Below, piece after piece: positions 26,801 through 34,765 of a stretch of DNA of 64,000 nucleotides (positions are counted from its first letter, which is position 1; each line of letters starts with the position of its first letter). A program made the position numbers and the translations under genes. Below the pieces are notes generated by a model. That model was not told the DNA's origin. It did no database searches and saw nothing but the letters and a program-made list of their open reading frames with translations. Source of the DNA: Candidatus Marithrix sp. Canyon 246 (GTDB lineage Bacteria > Pseudomonadota > Gammaproteobacteria > Beggiatoales > Beggiatoaceae); the NCBI RefSeq assembly GCF_001723685.1, contig NZ_MCBX01000001.1:1-64000 (forward strand), read 5' to 3'.

Positions 26801-27913
26801 AATTAAAGCTTCATGACTAATATCTAAGATATTATCATCAACTGGAGGCATTAAAAAATTACGTCCATTTCTACGAAAGACTTCAACCACTGCCATCACT
26901 TCATCAAATGAAACCTCAGCCAGTTTTGCCACTTCATCTACAGATACTAAACGACGAGTATCACGATTCTCATGACTACGCTCACTAAGATTTTTAAATA
27001 AAATCTCAGCAATATGCTGTTGTTCAGCAGTTAATTCTGCATAAGCTTCATCAGCATGTTTAGATAAGGCATGGTTAAATCCACCAATACGATCATAATC
27101 ATCTAAAGTTAAATGTTTTTTGTCAGATAAATGCCACATGCGCATTAAAGCATGTTGTAACAATGGTAATTGATCAAAATCATTACCAGCATCATTCAAT
27201 AATTGATTAACTAAAATCGGATCAATATCGCCATCAAATACTCTAGCAGGAGTAACAATAGCCTCACGTAATTGATCACGAGATAAGCGCGGGGTTAAAA
27301 ATTGACTCTCATTAATAGCTTCCGGTAAATTCTGAAATAAAGCACAATTACCAAGAAACTCAGAACGCATGGTAATTACGACATAAATATGATTAGCTTT
27401 ACTACTAGCTAATAATAAAGACACAAAAGCTTCAGCTTCTTCAGAATAACCACGATCATAATAACGAAAAATTTCTTCAAATTGATCAACAAACACCAAC
27501 AGATTAGTATCTTTAGACTGCCATAACTTATCTAAAGCTAAAGAACCACGTTGTAATTGTGCTTGTAAAAATAACTCAGCTTCATCACGATTAGTCAATT
27601 CTGGTAAATAACCATCATTAAAACTAGTCTCTAATAAAGCCTTGCTTAAACGAACAAATGGACGATTACCCGGGCGCATTTGGGCAATCTGCCAACGCAC
27701 GCCGGCACTAGCTAAAAAACCAGTTTTTAAATCAGCTAATAAACCGGTGTTTACTAAGGAAGATTTACCGCTACCAGACAAGCCTACAACTGCTAAAAAA
27801 TGGCTTTGCCCAAGACGGGTAATTAATTGATCTACATGTTGTTCACGCCCAAAGAAGATGTCGATTTCATCACTTTGAAAAGGGCGCAAACCGGGATAAG
27901 GAAAATTACTCAT
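23798..27913 (-). CDS. STAND NTPase with 16 WD40 repeats (first receptor)
   Basis: This protein has 1371 residues from ATG 27913 (MSNFPYPGLRPFQ). I chose that start because it overlaps the TIR gene stop as ATGA and aligns with the paralogue; the longer frame from 27946 only reads through the TIR gene end. The NTPase has Walker A GLSGSGKSS (Lys50) and Walker B LLVFVDQFEEIF (about 138-149). A transmembrane helix (about 490-512) is followed by a linker, then sixteen WD40 repeats (about 575-1240) that are strikingly alike (GHK...FSPDG...TAS.DNTARLWD). A 130-residue helical tail follows. The architecture fits a membrane-anchored sensor of the bacterial STAND/NLR-like class, working with the TIR effector upstream. 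Confidence 0.92.
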   Translation of the reverse strand: MSNFPYPGLRPFQSDEIDIFFGREQHVDQLITRLGQSHFLAVVGLSGSGKSSLVNTGLLADLKTGFLASAGVRWQIAQMRPGNRPFVRLSKALLETSFNDGYLPELTNRDEAELFLQAQLQRGSLALDKLWQSKDTNLLVFVDQFEEIFRYYDRGYSEEAEAFVSLLLASSKANHIYVVITMRSEFLGNCALFQNLPEAINESQFLTPRLSRDQLREAIVTPARVFDGDIDPILVNQLLNDAGNDFDQLPLLQHALMRMWHLSDKKHLTLDDYDRIGGFNHALSKHADEAYAELTAEQQHIAEILFKNLSERSHENRDTRRLVSVDEVAKLAEVSFDEVMAVVEVFRRNGRNFLMPPVDDNILDISHEALIRQWQRLTQWCEEEADAAKMYLRLQEKAEFWEKKEEALLHSPNLEMAIAWRDNSDRKPTAQWAARYGKHFDLVMRFLEASEQEHVREQQEQLKKVRQKVTFIGIGFLVSLSFAILAGWFGVQAQKAEQAAKVSKGLFLSDLSRQETEKGNTTNGILLALEALPKDMSAQDKPYLPEAKEKLYRAVIKQRERLVMDAHTDAVNHVAFSPNGKYLLTASADKTAVLWDIKRRIPIKNFNKHNQAVSYAGFSPDGSMIITASMDNIASLWDIKSGKRLKRLLGHKKGILHAAFSPDGDYVVTAGGGGNVRIWSVSDGKLVRVLKGHNKAIFHISFNANTILTTSLDKTVRLWDFKIGKPLKTLMGHEYGIYYAAFSPDGNKIVTASMDNTARLWSDSGELIHILKGHTAGIFHAAFSPDGLSVVTSSMDNTIRLWSVETGQLKKTFSGHKDWVSQAIFNLDGSKLISVSKDTTVRIWDAETGNHLNLLAGHNKFISQVVLSPDGKHIATASMDNTARLWDINNQDYFKTLIGHKEGVRRAIFSPNGKLALTSSWDKTASLWDVKTGKTLKVLAGHKERVYQSAFSPNGKLIVTGSFDNTARLWNAKNGNLLHVLKGHGNVIYDVAINYNNLRVITASWDKKARLWDVKTGKLIKVLSGHKEKVVKAKFSKNGKYIITISDTTAKLWNADSGIFIKDFIGHDKVIKNVAFNSDSSMIVTSSKDHTARIWNVETGDLLKILNGHKKTVYNTEFSPDGSMIATSSWDDTARLWEVKTGKVLHILTGHKSDVYHVSFSPDGNQVITASKDQTARVWDVETGKMLYLLDEHKDIVAYAEFSPDSKSIITASKDNTANIWHLFPNTQELINYANKIVPRHLTNEQRKDFFLDYKKVIVKKEVEFIRQRQTSRDSNTNKPHFCNNIEEKAEAFICHNPLLWEIENQNYNLYHGLIKDFTKQAQDKFKHQYLIPWLHNIRNPQCEQSVPLCLQVYEQRIKELKSKFEMEKSK

Positions 27914-29310
27914 TGCTGTAAAACCTGTATAAAAGTTGGCACACAAGTATCAGGATATGGCACCGAACCATCTAATATATGTAAATTAGGTAAATTAATA
28001 TTTATTGGTGACTTTTCTCTATCAGGGTGGTTATATACTGCAATTGCTTTTAAAGCCTCTCTACCGTCACGTTTACCTTCAGCACGACGACACTGTAACA
28101 CTTGCTGTCGTACCCAAACTAAATCTGTATTTATATTATTTAATATAATTACAGCATCACAAAACTGTAAATTATTATCTAAATCTTCGCGTATTTTAGC
28201 AGGCGGTGTGTTATGATCAATTGCCATAGGTAAACTACATGCAAACCCTGATTTCACTAATTCTCTTTCAACTACTTTTGCTAAGTCTAATTCTTGAGGA
28301 GCAGCATTAATAAAAATAAACTCACCATTTGTTGTCAATGGTTCCTCATCATTTCTTTTTTCTAAAGCCTGCATGATTTGTTGTTGAAATTCCACCATAC
28401 TGACAGCCATAACTGTGCTACCAGTTAATAACTTACGATGATTTAAATCTGTAATTTCATTTAATTTTAATTTACGATTGCGCCATTGTAAAATTGGTAA
28501 TCCTAACTCTTTAGCGCAATCATATTGTAATTGTGGTGTACTCATACCCGGTGGGCGTTGAGGTGCAATTGCACTTAATAATTGCACAAATAATACCGAT
28601 TTTTGTAGATCAGAGTCAATAGCATTTTTTAATTCTTGTTTAGTATTAAAAGCATAGAATTTATTGGGTAATACGCGCAAACCTTGTAATTCTAAATTAC
28701 GCTTTAATTCATCGCGTTGAAAAAATAAATCATCACTGACTTCTGCTAAAAAAATAGTATATTCTGATGAAACAGGAACAATATCAGTTTTTAATACATC
28801 CAACTTTTCTACTATATCAATAGCTAAATCTTCAGTTTTCCAATGATATTGTTTAGAATCAAAACTTAAAGAACGTGGGCGAGCATTGATTGGATCAGCT
28901 TCCCAAAAAGTATAACCTCGTAAATCACTCAAGGATTCTATGCGTTCAGCGGCTTGATATTCAATAATAAACACCCTACCCGAGTCAACACCAACTTGAG
29001 CTAAAAAAGCGTTTAATTCTAAACGACACTGTTCTGATTTCAAATAAGCTGGAGATAAAACCAACAAAAATACTGCGGAATTTTCTAAGTATTGAATGGA
29101 GTTATATGTTGGGGCTAAATGACCGGGTAAAATTTGATCTAACCACAATGAATAAGCATTTGCACTACCGATTTTTTGAGCTAAAAAAATTTTTAATGTG
29201 TCAACCAGTGTTGTTACCCAGCCTTTATTTACACCGGCAAATATTTCATTATCAACATGAGCATAACTAACAAAGATGTCATATTGATATTGAGGTACAT
29301 AAACGGACAT
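27910..29310 (-). CDS. Triple TIR-domain protein, probable effector
   Basis: This 466-residue protein has three TIR-like units in tandem: about residues 8-135, 183-315 and 328-455. The first is canonical (YDIFVSYAHVDNEI start, SLWLDQ strand, VFLLVLSPAYLKSEQCRLEL), and Glu98 in CRLEL is placed like the NADase Glu of active TIR domains. The second (YTIFLAEVSDDLFFQRDEL) and third (FIFINAAPQELDLAKVVERE) keep the fold pattern but lack that Glu, so they probably serve in assembly. Bacterial TIR effectors degrade NAD+ or make signalling nucleotides. It is the first gene of the operon, with its stop overlapping the first STAND gene. Activation by that receptor is inferred. Confidence 0.88.
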   Translation of the reverse strand: MSVYVPQYQYDIFVSYAHVDNEIFAGVNKGWVTTLVDTLKIFLAQKIGSANAYSLWLDQILPGHLAPTYNSIQYLENSAVFLLVLSPAYLKSEQCRLELNAFLAQVGVDSGRVFIIEYQAAERIESLSDLRGYTFWEADPINARPRSLSFDSKQYHWKTEDLAIDIVEKLDVLKTDIVPVSSEYTIFLAEVSDDLFFQRDELKRNLELQGLRVLPNKFYAFNTKQELKNAIDSDLQKSVLFVQLLSAIAPQRPPGMSTPQLQYDCAKELGLPILQWRNRKLKLNEITDLNHRKLLTGSTVMAVSMVEFQQQIMQALEKRNDEEPLTTNGEFIFINAAPQELDLAKVVERELVKSGFACSLPMAIDHNTPPAKIREDLDNNLQFCDAVIILNNINTDLVWVRQQVLQCRRAEGKRDGREALKAIAVYNHPDREKSPININLPNLHILDGSVPYPDTCVPTFIQVLQQ

Positions 29311-29327
29311 AATGATGATACTCTATT

Positions 29328-29356
29328 ATTATATTTTAAAAATGGTTATCTTTAAA
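29328..29356 (-). promoter_or_regulatory. Candidate promoter of the TIR-STAND operon
   Basis: On the minus strand, TATAAT (29328-29333) lies 17 bp from TTTAAA (29351-29356) and 18 bp from the TIR ATG. The -10 is perfect and the -35 weak. The 81-bp gap is shared with the divergent apbE gene. Confidence 0.35.
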
Positions 29357-29391
29357 TAATTCCTAATTAACTTTAATTGTGAGATATTAAT

Positions 29392-30465
29392 ATGAAAAAA
29401 ACAAGTTATATATTGATTTTAATTTTATTCTTAACTGGTTGCAATAAATCATTACATCAAGCACAGTTATATGTGTTTGGAACATTAGTTGGAATCACGG
29501 TTTGGGGCGTATCTGAACGCGAAGCCAATGAAACCTTTGATATTATTTCTAAAGATTTGCAATCTATGCACAATCAATGGCATTCTTGGCATAAAAGTCC
29601 ATTAAATGAGTTAAATCAAAGTATTGCAAAAGGACAAACTTATACTGTAAGCGATGATTCATTGTTATCTATTTTAATCGCTGCTAAAGAGTTATCACTT
29701 AAAAGTGATGGATTATTTAATCCAGCGATTGGACAATTAATCAAATTATGGGGCTTTCATGAAGATGAATTAAAACAAGATCGTCTTCCACCAAGCAAGG
29801 AAAAAATATTTCAATTACTAGCATTAGCTCCAACTATGAATGATTTAAACATTCAAGATAACAAGATTTCATCAAATAATCCAGCATTACAATTAGATTT
29901 TGGTGCTTTTGCTAAAGGTTATGCAGTTGATATACTAATAAAAAAAATGCGTGAATTAGGTATAAAGAACGCGATTATAAATCTAGGCGGTGATTTAAAA
30001 GCCATAGGCAAAAAAGGCAAACAAAATTGGTTTGTCGGCATTCGCCACCCAAGCGGCACTGGAGTATTAGCCGCTGTAGTTGTTAATGATGGTGAAACTG
30101 TTATGACATCCGGTAATTATGAACGCTATTATAAAAATAAAGGTAAACACTATTCACACATTATTGATCCGCGTAATGGCAAACCGGCTACAGATTTTAC
30201 TTCTGTGACTGTAATAGATACTAATGGCGCACTTGCCGATGCCGCTGCCACTGCTTTAACGGTAGCTGGCAAACAAGACTGGCATCGAATAGCTACGGAA
30301 ATGGGAGTGAAATATGTTATGTTAGTAGATGAGGCAGGTACAGTATATTTTACACCAGCAATGGCAAAAAGAGTGCAATTTCAACCTAATAAATTGCCTA
30401 AAATTGTTATTTCAAACCTGTCAGGTTTAATTCTAGGCACAGATCATCTGCACTTCAGGTTCTAA
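29392..30465 (+). CDS. apbE: FAD:protein FMN transferase (ApbE), lipoprotein
   Basis: ApbE covalently attaches FMN to Thr/Ser of target proteins such as NqrB/NqrC and RnfG, using FAD and Mg2+, in the periplasm. A lipoprotein signal peptide ends in LTGC. The family core is present: LDFGAFAKGYAVD, NLGGDLKAIG, and SGNYERYY plus HIIDPRNGKPA. At 357 residues the length is typical. The C-terminus contains half of the acctgtcaggt palindrome (P3) and overlaps the convergent murB end by 33 bp, so the last residues are probably recently acquired. Confidence 0.95.
   Translation: MKKTSYILILILFLTGCNKSLHQAQLYVFGTLVGITVWGVSEREANETFDIISKDLQSMHNQWHSWHKSPLNELNQSIAKGQTYTVSDDSLLSILIAAKELSLKSDGLFNPAIGQLIKLWGFHEDELKQDRLPPSKEKIFQLLALAPTMNDLNIQDNKISSNNPALQLDFGAFAKGYAVDILIKKMRELGIKNAIINLGGDLKAIGKKGKQNWFVGIRHPSGTGVLAAVVVNDGETVMTSGNYERYYKNKGKHYSHIIDPRNGKPATDFTSVTVIDTNGALADAAATALTVAGKQDWHRIATEMGVKYVMLVDEAGTVYFTPAMAKRVQFQPNKLPKIVISNLSGLILGTDHLHFRF
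30414..30428. repeat. acctgtcaggt half-palindrome P3 inside apbE
   Basis: aaacctgtcaggttt lies within the apbE 3' coding end, encoding NLSGL. It is a single arm rather than the full two-arm unit. Confidence 0.7.
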
Positions 30466-31452
30466 ATGAATACCAAATTTTTGTTCCACATCATTTTGAA
30501 CTTGAGTTGCTAAATTTTTCACTTCAGCTCCAGTGGCATTTCCTAAGTTAATTATTACTAAGGCGTGATTTTCTGAAATAGCCGCTCTACCAACTTGTTT
30601 GCCTTTCCAACCTGTTTGTTCAATCAACCAAGCCGCTGGTATTTTATAATGTTGATTCGAGATTTTGTAATGAGGAATATCAGTATATTGCTCAGATAAG
30701 CTATTAAAATGCTTGATATCAATAACAGGATTCTTAAAAAAACTGCCAGCATTACCGTATTTATTAGGATCAGGTAGTTTGCTTTGTCTGATTTTAATAA
30801 CGGTGTTATAGACTTCTAAGGGAGTTAATTTATTTTTATCTAAAGCATCTTTAAGATGCTTATAAGATAAATTAGCGGTTCCAGCATCAAATTTCTTTAA
30901 TTTAAAACCTACCTTATGTACCAGCATTTGATTTAAATATTGCTCTTTAAAAATACTAGTACGATATCCAAACATACAATCAGTGTTACTAAATACATGA
31001 GATTGCCCATCAAATAAATTAAATGTGTGAACATCAGTAATAATATCTTTCGCCTCAGTGCCATAAGCACCAATATTTTGTACCGGTGCGGCTCCAACCG
31101 TACTTGGAATCAGGGCAAGATTTTCTAAACCCCAGAAATTATTTTCAACGCTATAAGTAACAAGATCATGCCATTCAACACCAGCACCTACTGATAAATA
31201 AACATTATCATCATCTTCATTCACAATATTGATTTCATTATAATTACAACGAATAACAACACCATCAATATCTTCAGTAAACAATAAATTACTACCATCA
31301 CCAATAATATGATATTGCAGAGAAGTGAGACGAGGATCAGCTTTTAAAGCTAAAATATCGCTATGACTTTGAATTTCAACATAAAAGCGAGTATTTGCAT
31401 CAATATGAAAAGTATTATGAGGGAGTAGGGAATAATTTTGTAGAATTTTCAA
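30433..31452 (-). CDS. murB: UDP-N-acetylenolpyruvoylglucosamine reductase
   Basis: MurB reduces UDP-GlcNAc-enolpyruvate to UDP-MurNAc with NADPH and FAD, in peptidoglycan precursor synthesis in the cytoplasm. The N-terminal HNTFHIDAN and FAD-binding IIGDGSNLLF and IPSTVGAAPVQNIGAYG are clear. GNAGSFFKNPV holds the catalytic Ser, and WLIEQTGWKGKQVG follows. The 339 residues and the layout match the type I (E. coli) enzyme. It begins 31 bp downstream of tRNA-Glu on the same strand and may be cotranscribed with the two tRNA genes. Its 3' end overlaps apbE. Confidence 0.96.
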   Translation of the reverse strand: MKILQNYSLLPHNTFHIDANTRFYVEIQSHSDILALKADPRLTSLQYHIIGDGSNLLFTEDIDGVVIRCNYNEINIVNEDDDNVYLSVGAGVEWHDLVTYSVENNFWGLENLALIPSTVGAAPVQNIGAYGTEAKDIITDVHTFNLFDGQSHVFSNTDCMFGYRTSIFKEQYLNQMLVHKVGFKLKKFDAGTANLSYKHLKDALDKNKLTPLEVYNTVIKIRQSKLPDPNKYGNAGSFFKNPVIDIKHFNSLSEQYTDIPHYKISNQHYKIPAAWLIEQTGWKGKQVGRAAISENHALVIINLGNATGAEVKNLATQVQNDVEQKFGIHLEPEVQMICA

Positions 31453-31483
31453 GAGGAAAGAGAGTTTGGGAATTTGGGAAATG

Positions 31484-31559
31484 TGGCGTCCCCAAGGGGA
31501 TTCGAACCCCTGTTGCCGCCGTGAAAGGGCGATGTCCTAGGCCTCTAGACGATGGGGAC
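31484..31559 (-). tRNA. tRNA-Glu (UUC)
   Basis: A 76-nt cloverleaf: acceptor GTCCCCA paired with TGGGGAC, anticodon loop CTTTCAC with anticodon TTC, T-arm GGTTCGAATCC, discriminator G and an encoded CCA. It lies 8 bp downstream of tRNA-Ala. Confidence 0.97.
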
Positions 31560-31567
31560 ATACAATT

Positions 31568-31640
<73 letters not shown>

Positions 31641-31705
31641 TCTACGAGATAGACGCACATTCTAAAGACTTGCTTGGATTTTGTCAAGCATTTTTTTAAT
31701 TTTTT

Positions 31706-32467
31706 TTACAAATTACTCAAACCTTGTTGTAATCGTTGACGATTCACAATTTCCAATTGTCTATCCTGTTCAGGATGCCATAAATGCAATACTGGCACTG
31801 CAAAACGCCCTTCTTTGCGAATCACCCCATGTTGTAATAAACGTACAACAAATTCAGCATCTTCATGTCCCCAACCTTGAAAATCTTCGTCAAAGCCCTT
31901 GACTTGAAAAAAATCATCTCGCCAAACAGCTAAGTTGCAAGTCTTTGCTCCTTGCCATTTTTTATGTTTATATTTGCGCCATTTATGATCTGGCAGACGT
32001 ATTAAAGGCAAAATACGATTGATATCGCGCCGTAAATAAGCGGCTAAATATTGTTTAATATTCCATTGCCAAATTGGGGTATTAGGCAATATTTGATCAG
32101 TGAATTTCTGGCTTAATAAAATACGATTACCAGCGACAAAGCAATTTTTTTCAGCTAATAGTTGATGCCTAAAAATAAAATCAGTAGTAGGCACACAATC
32201 GCCATCTAAAAAAATAAAATAATCACCTTGAGCAGCGGCAGCGGCGCGATTTCTTGCCATAGCTGCACGAAAACCTTGATCTGGTTGCCAAATATGCTGT
32301 ATAGAATAAGGTAATTCTAATTGTTGAATTAAGTCAAAAGTAGGTTGGCTGGAACCATCATCAGCAATAATAACCTCAAAATTCTGACAAGATTGCGCCG
32401 CTAAAGCATTTAATACTAAGGCTAAAGCATCTGGGCGATTATATGTGGTTATTATTATGCTGTTCAT
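31706..32467 (-). CDS. GT2-family glycosyltransferase
   Basis: This inverting GT-A enzyme has the nucleotide-sugar start IIITTYNRPDALALVLNAL, DDGSSQP, and the metal-binding DGDC motif (FLDGDCVPTTDF). The C-terminal VKGFDEDFQGWGHEDAEFV is the galactosyltransferase-type (Glyco_transf_7C) acceptor region. It has 253 residues and no membrane segment. It overlaps the upstream GT2 gene by 29 bp, at the end of the serC-serA-glycosyltransferase run. A role in surface glycan or LPS core assembly is inferred; the sugar is unknown. Confidence 0.9.
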   Translation of the reverse strand: MNSIIITTYNRPDALALVLNALAAQSCQNFEVIIADDGSSQPTFDLIQQLELPYSIQHIWQPDQGFRAAMARNRAAAAAQGDYFIFLDGDCVPTTDFIFRHQLLAEKNCFVAGNRILLSQKFTDQILPNTPIWQWNIKQYLAAYLRRDINRILPLIRLPDHKWRKYKHKKWQGAKTCNLAVWRDDFFQVKGFDEDFQGWGHEDAEFVVRLLQHGVIRKEGRFAVPVLHLWHPEQDRQLEIVNRQRLQQGLSNL

Positions 32468-33212
32468 TGTTTTCTTGTAAATACATCAATTTCAGATAAC
32501 GATAATAAGTACCTTCAGCATTTGATACTGCCAACATAAAACCCTCTCTGCCATCTAAAAAACCCAGACGTAAAAAATAAGTTCTGATAAAAGCCCATAA
32601 GCCATGAAAAATGGCTTTTTTTAAACTCGATTTTTTGGTTGGATTTTTTAAGGCATTTGCTGAGGAGTAGCGATTTACTTTATCCAGAACTTCTTCTAGT
32701 GAATCAAAAGAATAATGTAGTAAAGGAGTGTTTAAAGTGGCGAGTTTGCCTTGTAAAATTTCTACTTTTTCATGAACAATATCATCACTAAAACGAGCCG
32801 CATCACGTCGAAATAAACGTATTACATAATCTGGATACCAGCCACTATGTTTTATCCAACGCCCACAATAACGCGAACGACGCGGCATACGAAAAGCTGT
32901 CTCTGTCGTCGCATTAGCGATAGCATCTTTAATTTGTTGTTGTAAAACTGGTGTAACGCATTCATCTGCATCAATGGATAATATCCATTCACCACTAGCC
33001 TTAGCTAAAGCCCGATTTTTTTGCCTTCCAAATCCAAGCCAATTATCATTAATAAAGATTTTATCAGTAAATGCGCGACATAAAGACAAAGTATTATCAG
33101 TGCTACCAGAATCTAAAATGATAATTTCATCAGCCCATGCAACCGAATTGAGACAAGTATCAATATGAGCGGCGGCATTTTTAGTAATTATAATAATAGA
33201 AAGTTTTATCAA
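32439..33212 (-). CDS. GT2-family glycosyltransferase (WaaE/KdtX-like)
   Basis: This 257-residue GT-A enzyme follows the WaaE/KdtX pattern: SIIIITKNAAAHIDTCLNSV, ILDSGSTDNTL, LGFGRQKNRAL, SIDADECVTP (DAD metal site) and RSRYCGRWIKHSGWYPDYVI. Members of this family add glucose to the LPS inner core heptose. Its ATG overlaps the stop of the membrane glycosyltransferase upstream (4 bp), and it overlaps the following GT2 gene, so these three glycosyltransferases are one unit. Confidence 0.9.
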   Translation of the reverse strand: MIKLSIIIITKNAAAHIDTCLNSVAWADEIIILDSGSTDNTLSLCRAFTDKIFINDNWLGFGRQKNRALAKASGEWILSIDADECVTPVLQQQIKDAIANATTETAFRMPRRSRYCGRWIKHSGWYPDYVIRLFRRDAARFSDDIVHEKVEILQGKLATLNTPLLHYSFDSLEEVLDKVNRYSSANALKNPTKKSSLKKAIFHGLWAFIRTYFLRLGFLDGREGFMLAVSNAEGTYYRYLKLMYLQENNEQHNNNHI

Positions 33213-34765
33213 AATTTGTATAAATAAGCTGAACTACCGGGCTGTAAATTCTCATCTAAACGAGTTCCAATACTGTCAAGATAATTGAGAAAAAGTGGTC
33301 TTTCATGTTCTCCAAGATGAGAAAAAATAAACCAAACTCTACCCTGCCCTTTTAATTGTTCTAAATCTTTCAGAGATGGATGAAAAAATTCAGAATTACC
33401 TAATATACATTGAGTATCATTTACAGCAACTGGTTTTAAGTCGCGTTGCATACGAGAAAAATCAACTTCTTTAATATGTTCTGTTTTAGCTATTGGATTA
33501 ATAATATGGCAATTTTCATAATTAAAACCATAATGATTAGCATAATATCTAAATGCTGGTTCAGCCCAATAATATATATAAACCTTATCCGTGTTCAGGC
33601 GATGCCCTTGTACAGTTTCTAAAACTGGTTTTATTTCTTCAATAACATGATTATCTTTAATGATAAAATTTTGATAGATTGGAAACAATATGAGAATAAG
33701 CACTATAAGTATTTGGGCTACTATTGTAGGTATTTTTGCAATACCTTCAGCAATCATTAAGTATAATACAGGTAAAATAAACAGTAACAATCTATCTGAA
33801 AACACATACATTTGAAAAAATGATAAACACAATGCAATCACTATTGGCATAGTAAATAAGAACCAAGCTGGTTTTTTATTTAGCAATAAAGTCATAAAAC
33901 CAATGATCATCAGCACAGCCGCAACTTTAATAGCCCCTAAACTGGCTAGATTATTTAATATAAGAGCAAATTTCGTATAAAGCCATTGAATACCTTCCAT
34001 TGAGAATGGTGCAGGCATAAACCCACCATTAATGATCCAAAATTCATGCAACCATTTATCATAAACAGTTTCTACACTCAGAAGAAAAAAGAAGATAATC
34101 GCAAAATTTACTAACCATAGCATATAAACCAGCGTCAACTTTGCTACTTGTTTCCATTGCTGATTTAACAAATAAGGAAACGCTAAATAAATACCTATTG
34201 TTGCTAAAATAAAAACAGAAGGATGAGAAAACCAAACCGCAATACTACCTACAATCGTCAACAGCAATAGTCTACTAAAGTTTAGGCTATGTCTGCGAAT
34301 ATAATCTGCTAATAAATATAAAACTATAGCTATTAGAACATCACTAGAATATTGCTTAAAATCAGAAGAATAGATAATTAATTGGCTACAAATAGCAAAC
34401 AACAATAAGGCAAAAGGAACAGCGTGTTCAGAAACATAACGCTTTGCCATTGGATAATAGAGTATTAAGGCAAGAATACCACTAATAAAAGGAAATAACC
34501 TCAGAATAAAATCGCTATTACCAAACACAGTAATAGACAATTTTGCCATTAACAGAAAACCCGGAGGAGTAATATAACCAGTATATTCAAGCGGTGCCTG
34601 AAATAGTTCTAACCAACTACGGTTAATAACATTAATAACCACAAAAGATTCATCTAACCAAAGAGAACGATTAAATAAATATTGATCAAGGCGTAAAATA
34701 ATACCTAAAGCTATTATCAGCCACGGTAGCCAGATGAGTAGTGTGGTTTTTAAGTTTTTTGTCAT
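33209..34765 (-). CDS. Membrane GT39/ArnT-like glycosyltransferase
   Basis: This 518-residue polytopic protein has about eleven hydrophobic segments in the first 360 residues and a soluble C-terminal domain. The first external loop carries FNRSLWLDESF, the Asp-Glu motif of GT-C enzymes (PMT/ArnT type), which use polyprenyl-phosphate sugars on the periplasmic side. It is coupled by 4-bp overlaps to serA upstream and to GT2 downstream. The likely role is addition of a sugar to lipid A, LPS or a surface protein; the acceptor cannot be read from the sequence. Confidence 0.85.
   Translation of the reverse strand: MTKNLKTTLLIWLPWLIIALGIILRLDQYLFNRSLWLDESFVVINVINRSWLELFQAPLEYTGYITPPGFLLMAKLSITVFGNSDFILRLFPFISGILALILYYPMAKRYVSEHAVPFALLLFAICSQLIIYSSDFKQYSSDVLIAIVLYLLADYIRRHSLNFSRLLLLTIVGSIAVWFSHPSVFILATIGIYLAFPYLLNQQWKQVAKLTLVYMLWLVNFAIIFFFLLSVETVYDKWLHEFWIINGGFMPAPFSMEGIQWLYTKFALILNNLASLGAIKVAAVLMIIGFMTLLLNKKPAWFLFTMPIVIALCLSFFQMYVFSDRLLLFILPVLYLMIAEGIAKIPTIVAQILIVLILILFPIYQNFIIKDNHVIEEIKPVLETVQGHRLNTDKVYIYYWAEPAFRYYANHYGFNYENCHIINPIAKTEHIKEVDFSRMQRDLKPVAVNDTQCILGNSEFFHPSLKDLEQLKGQGRVWFIFSHLGEHERPLFLNYLDSIGTRLDENLQPGSSAYLYKF

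Noticed and set aside
23798-27913. Regularly spaced near-identical DNA units that could suggest a CRISPR or tandem array
   Set aside because: The period (about 126 bp) and translation show they are WD40 repeats within one open gene.
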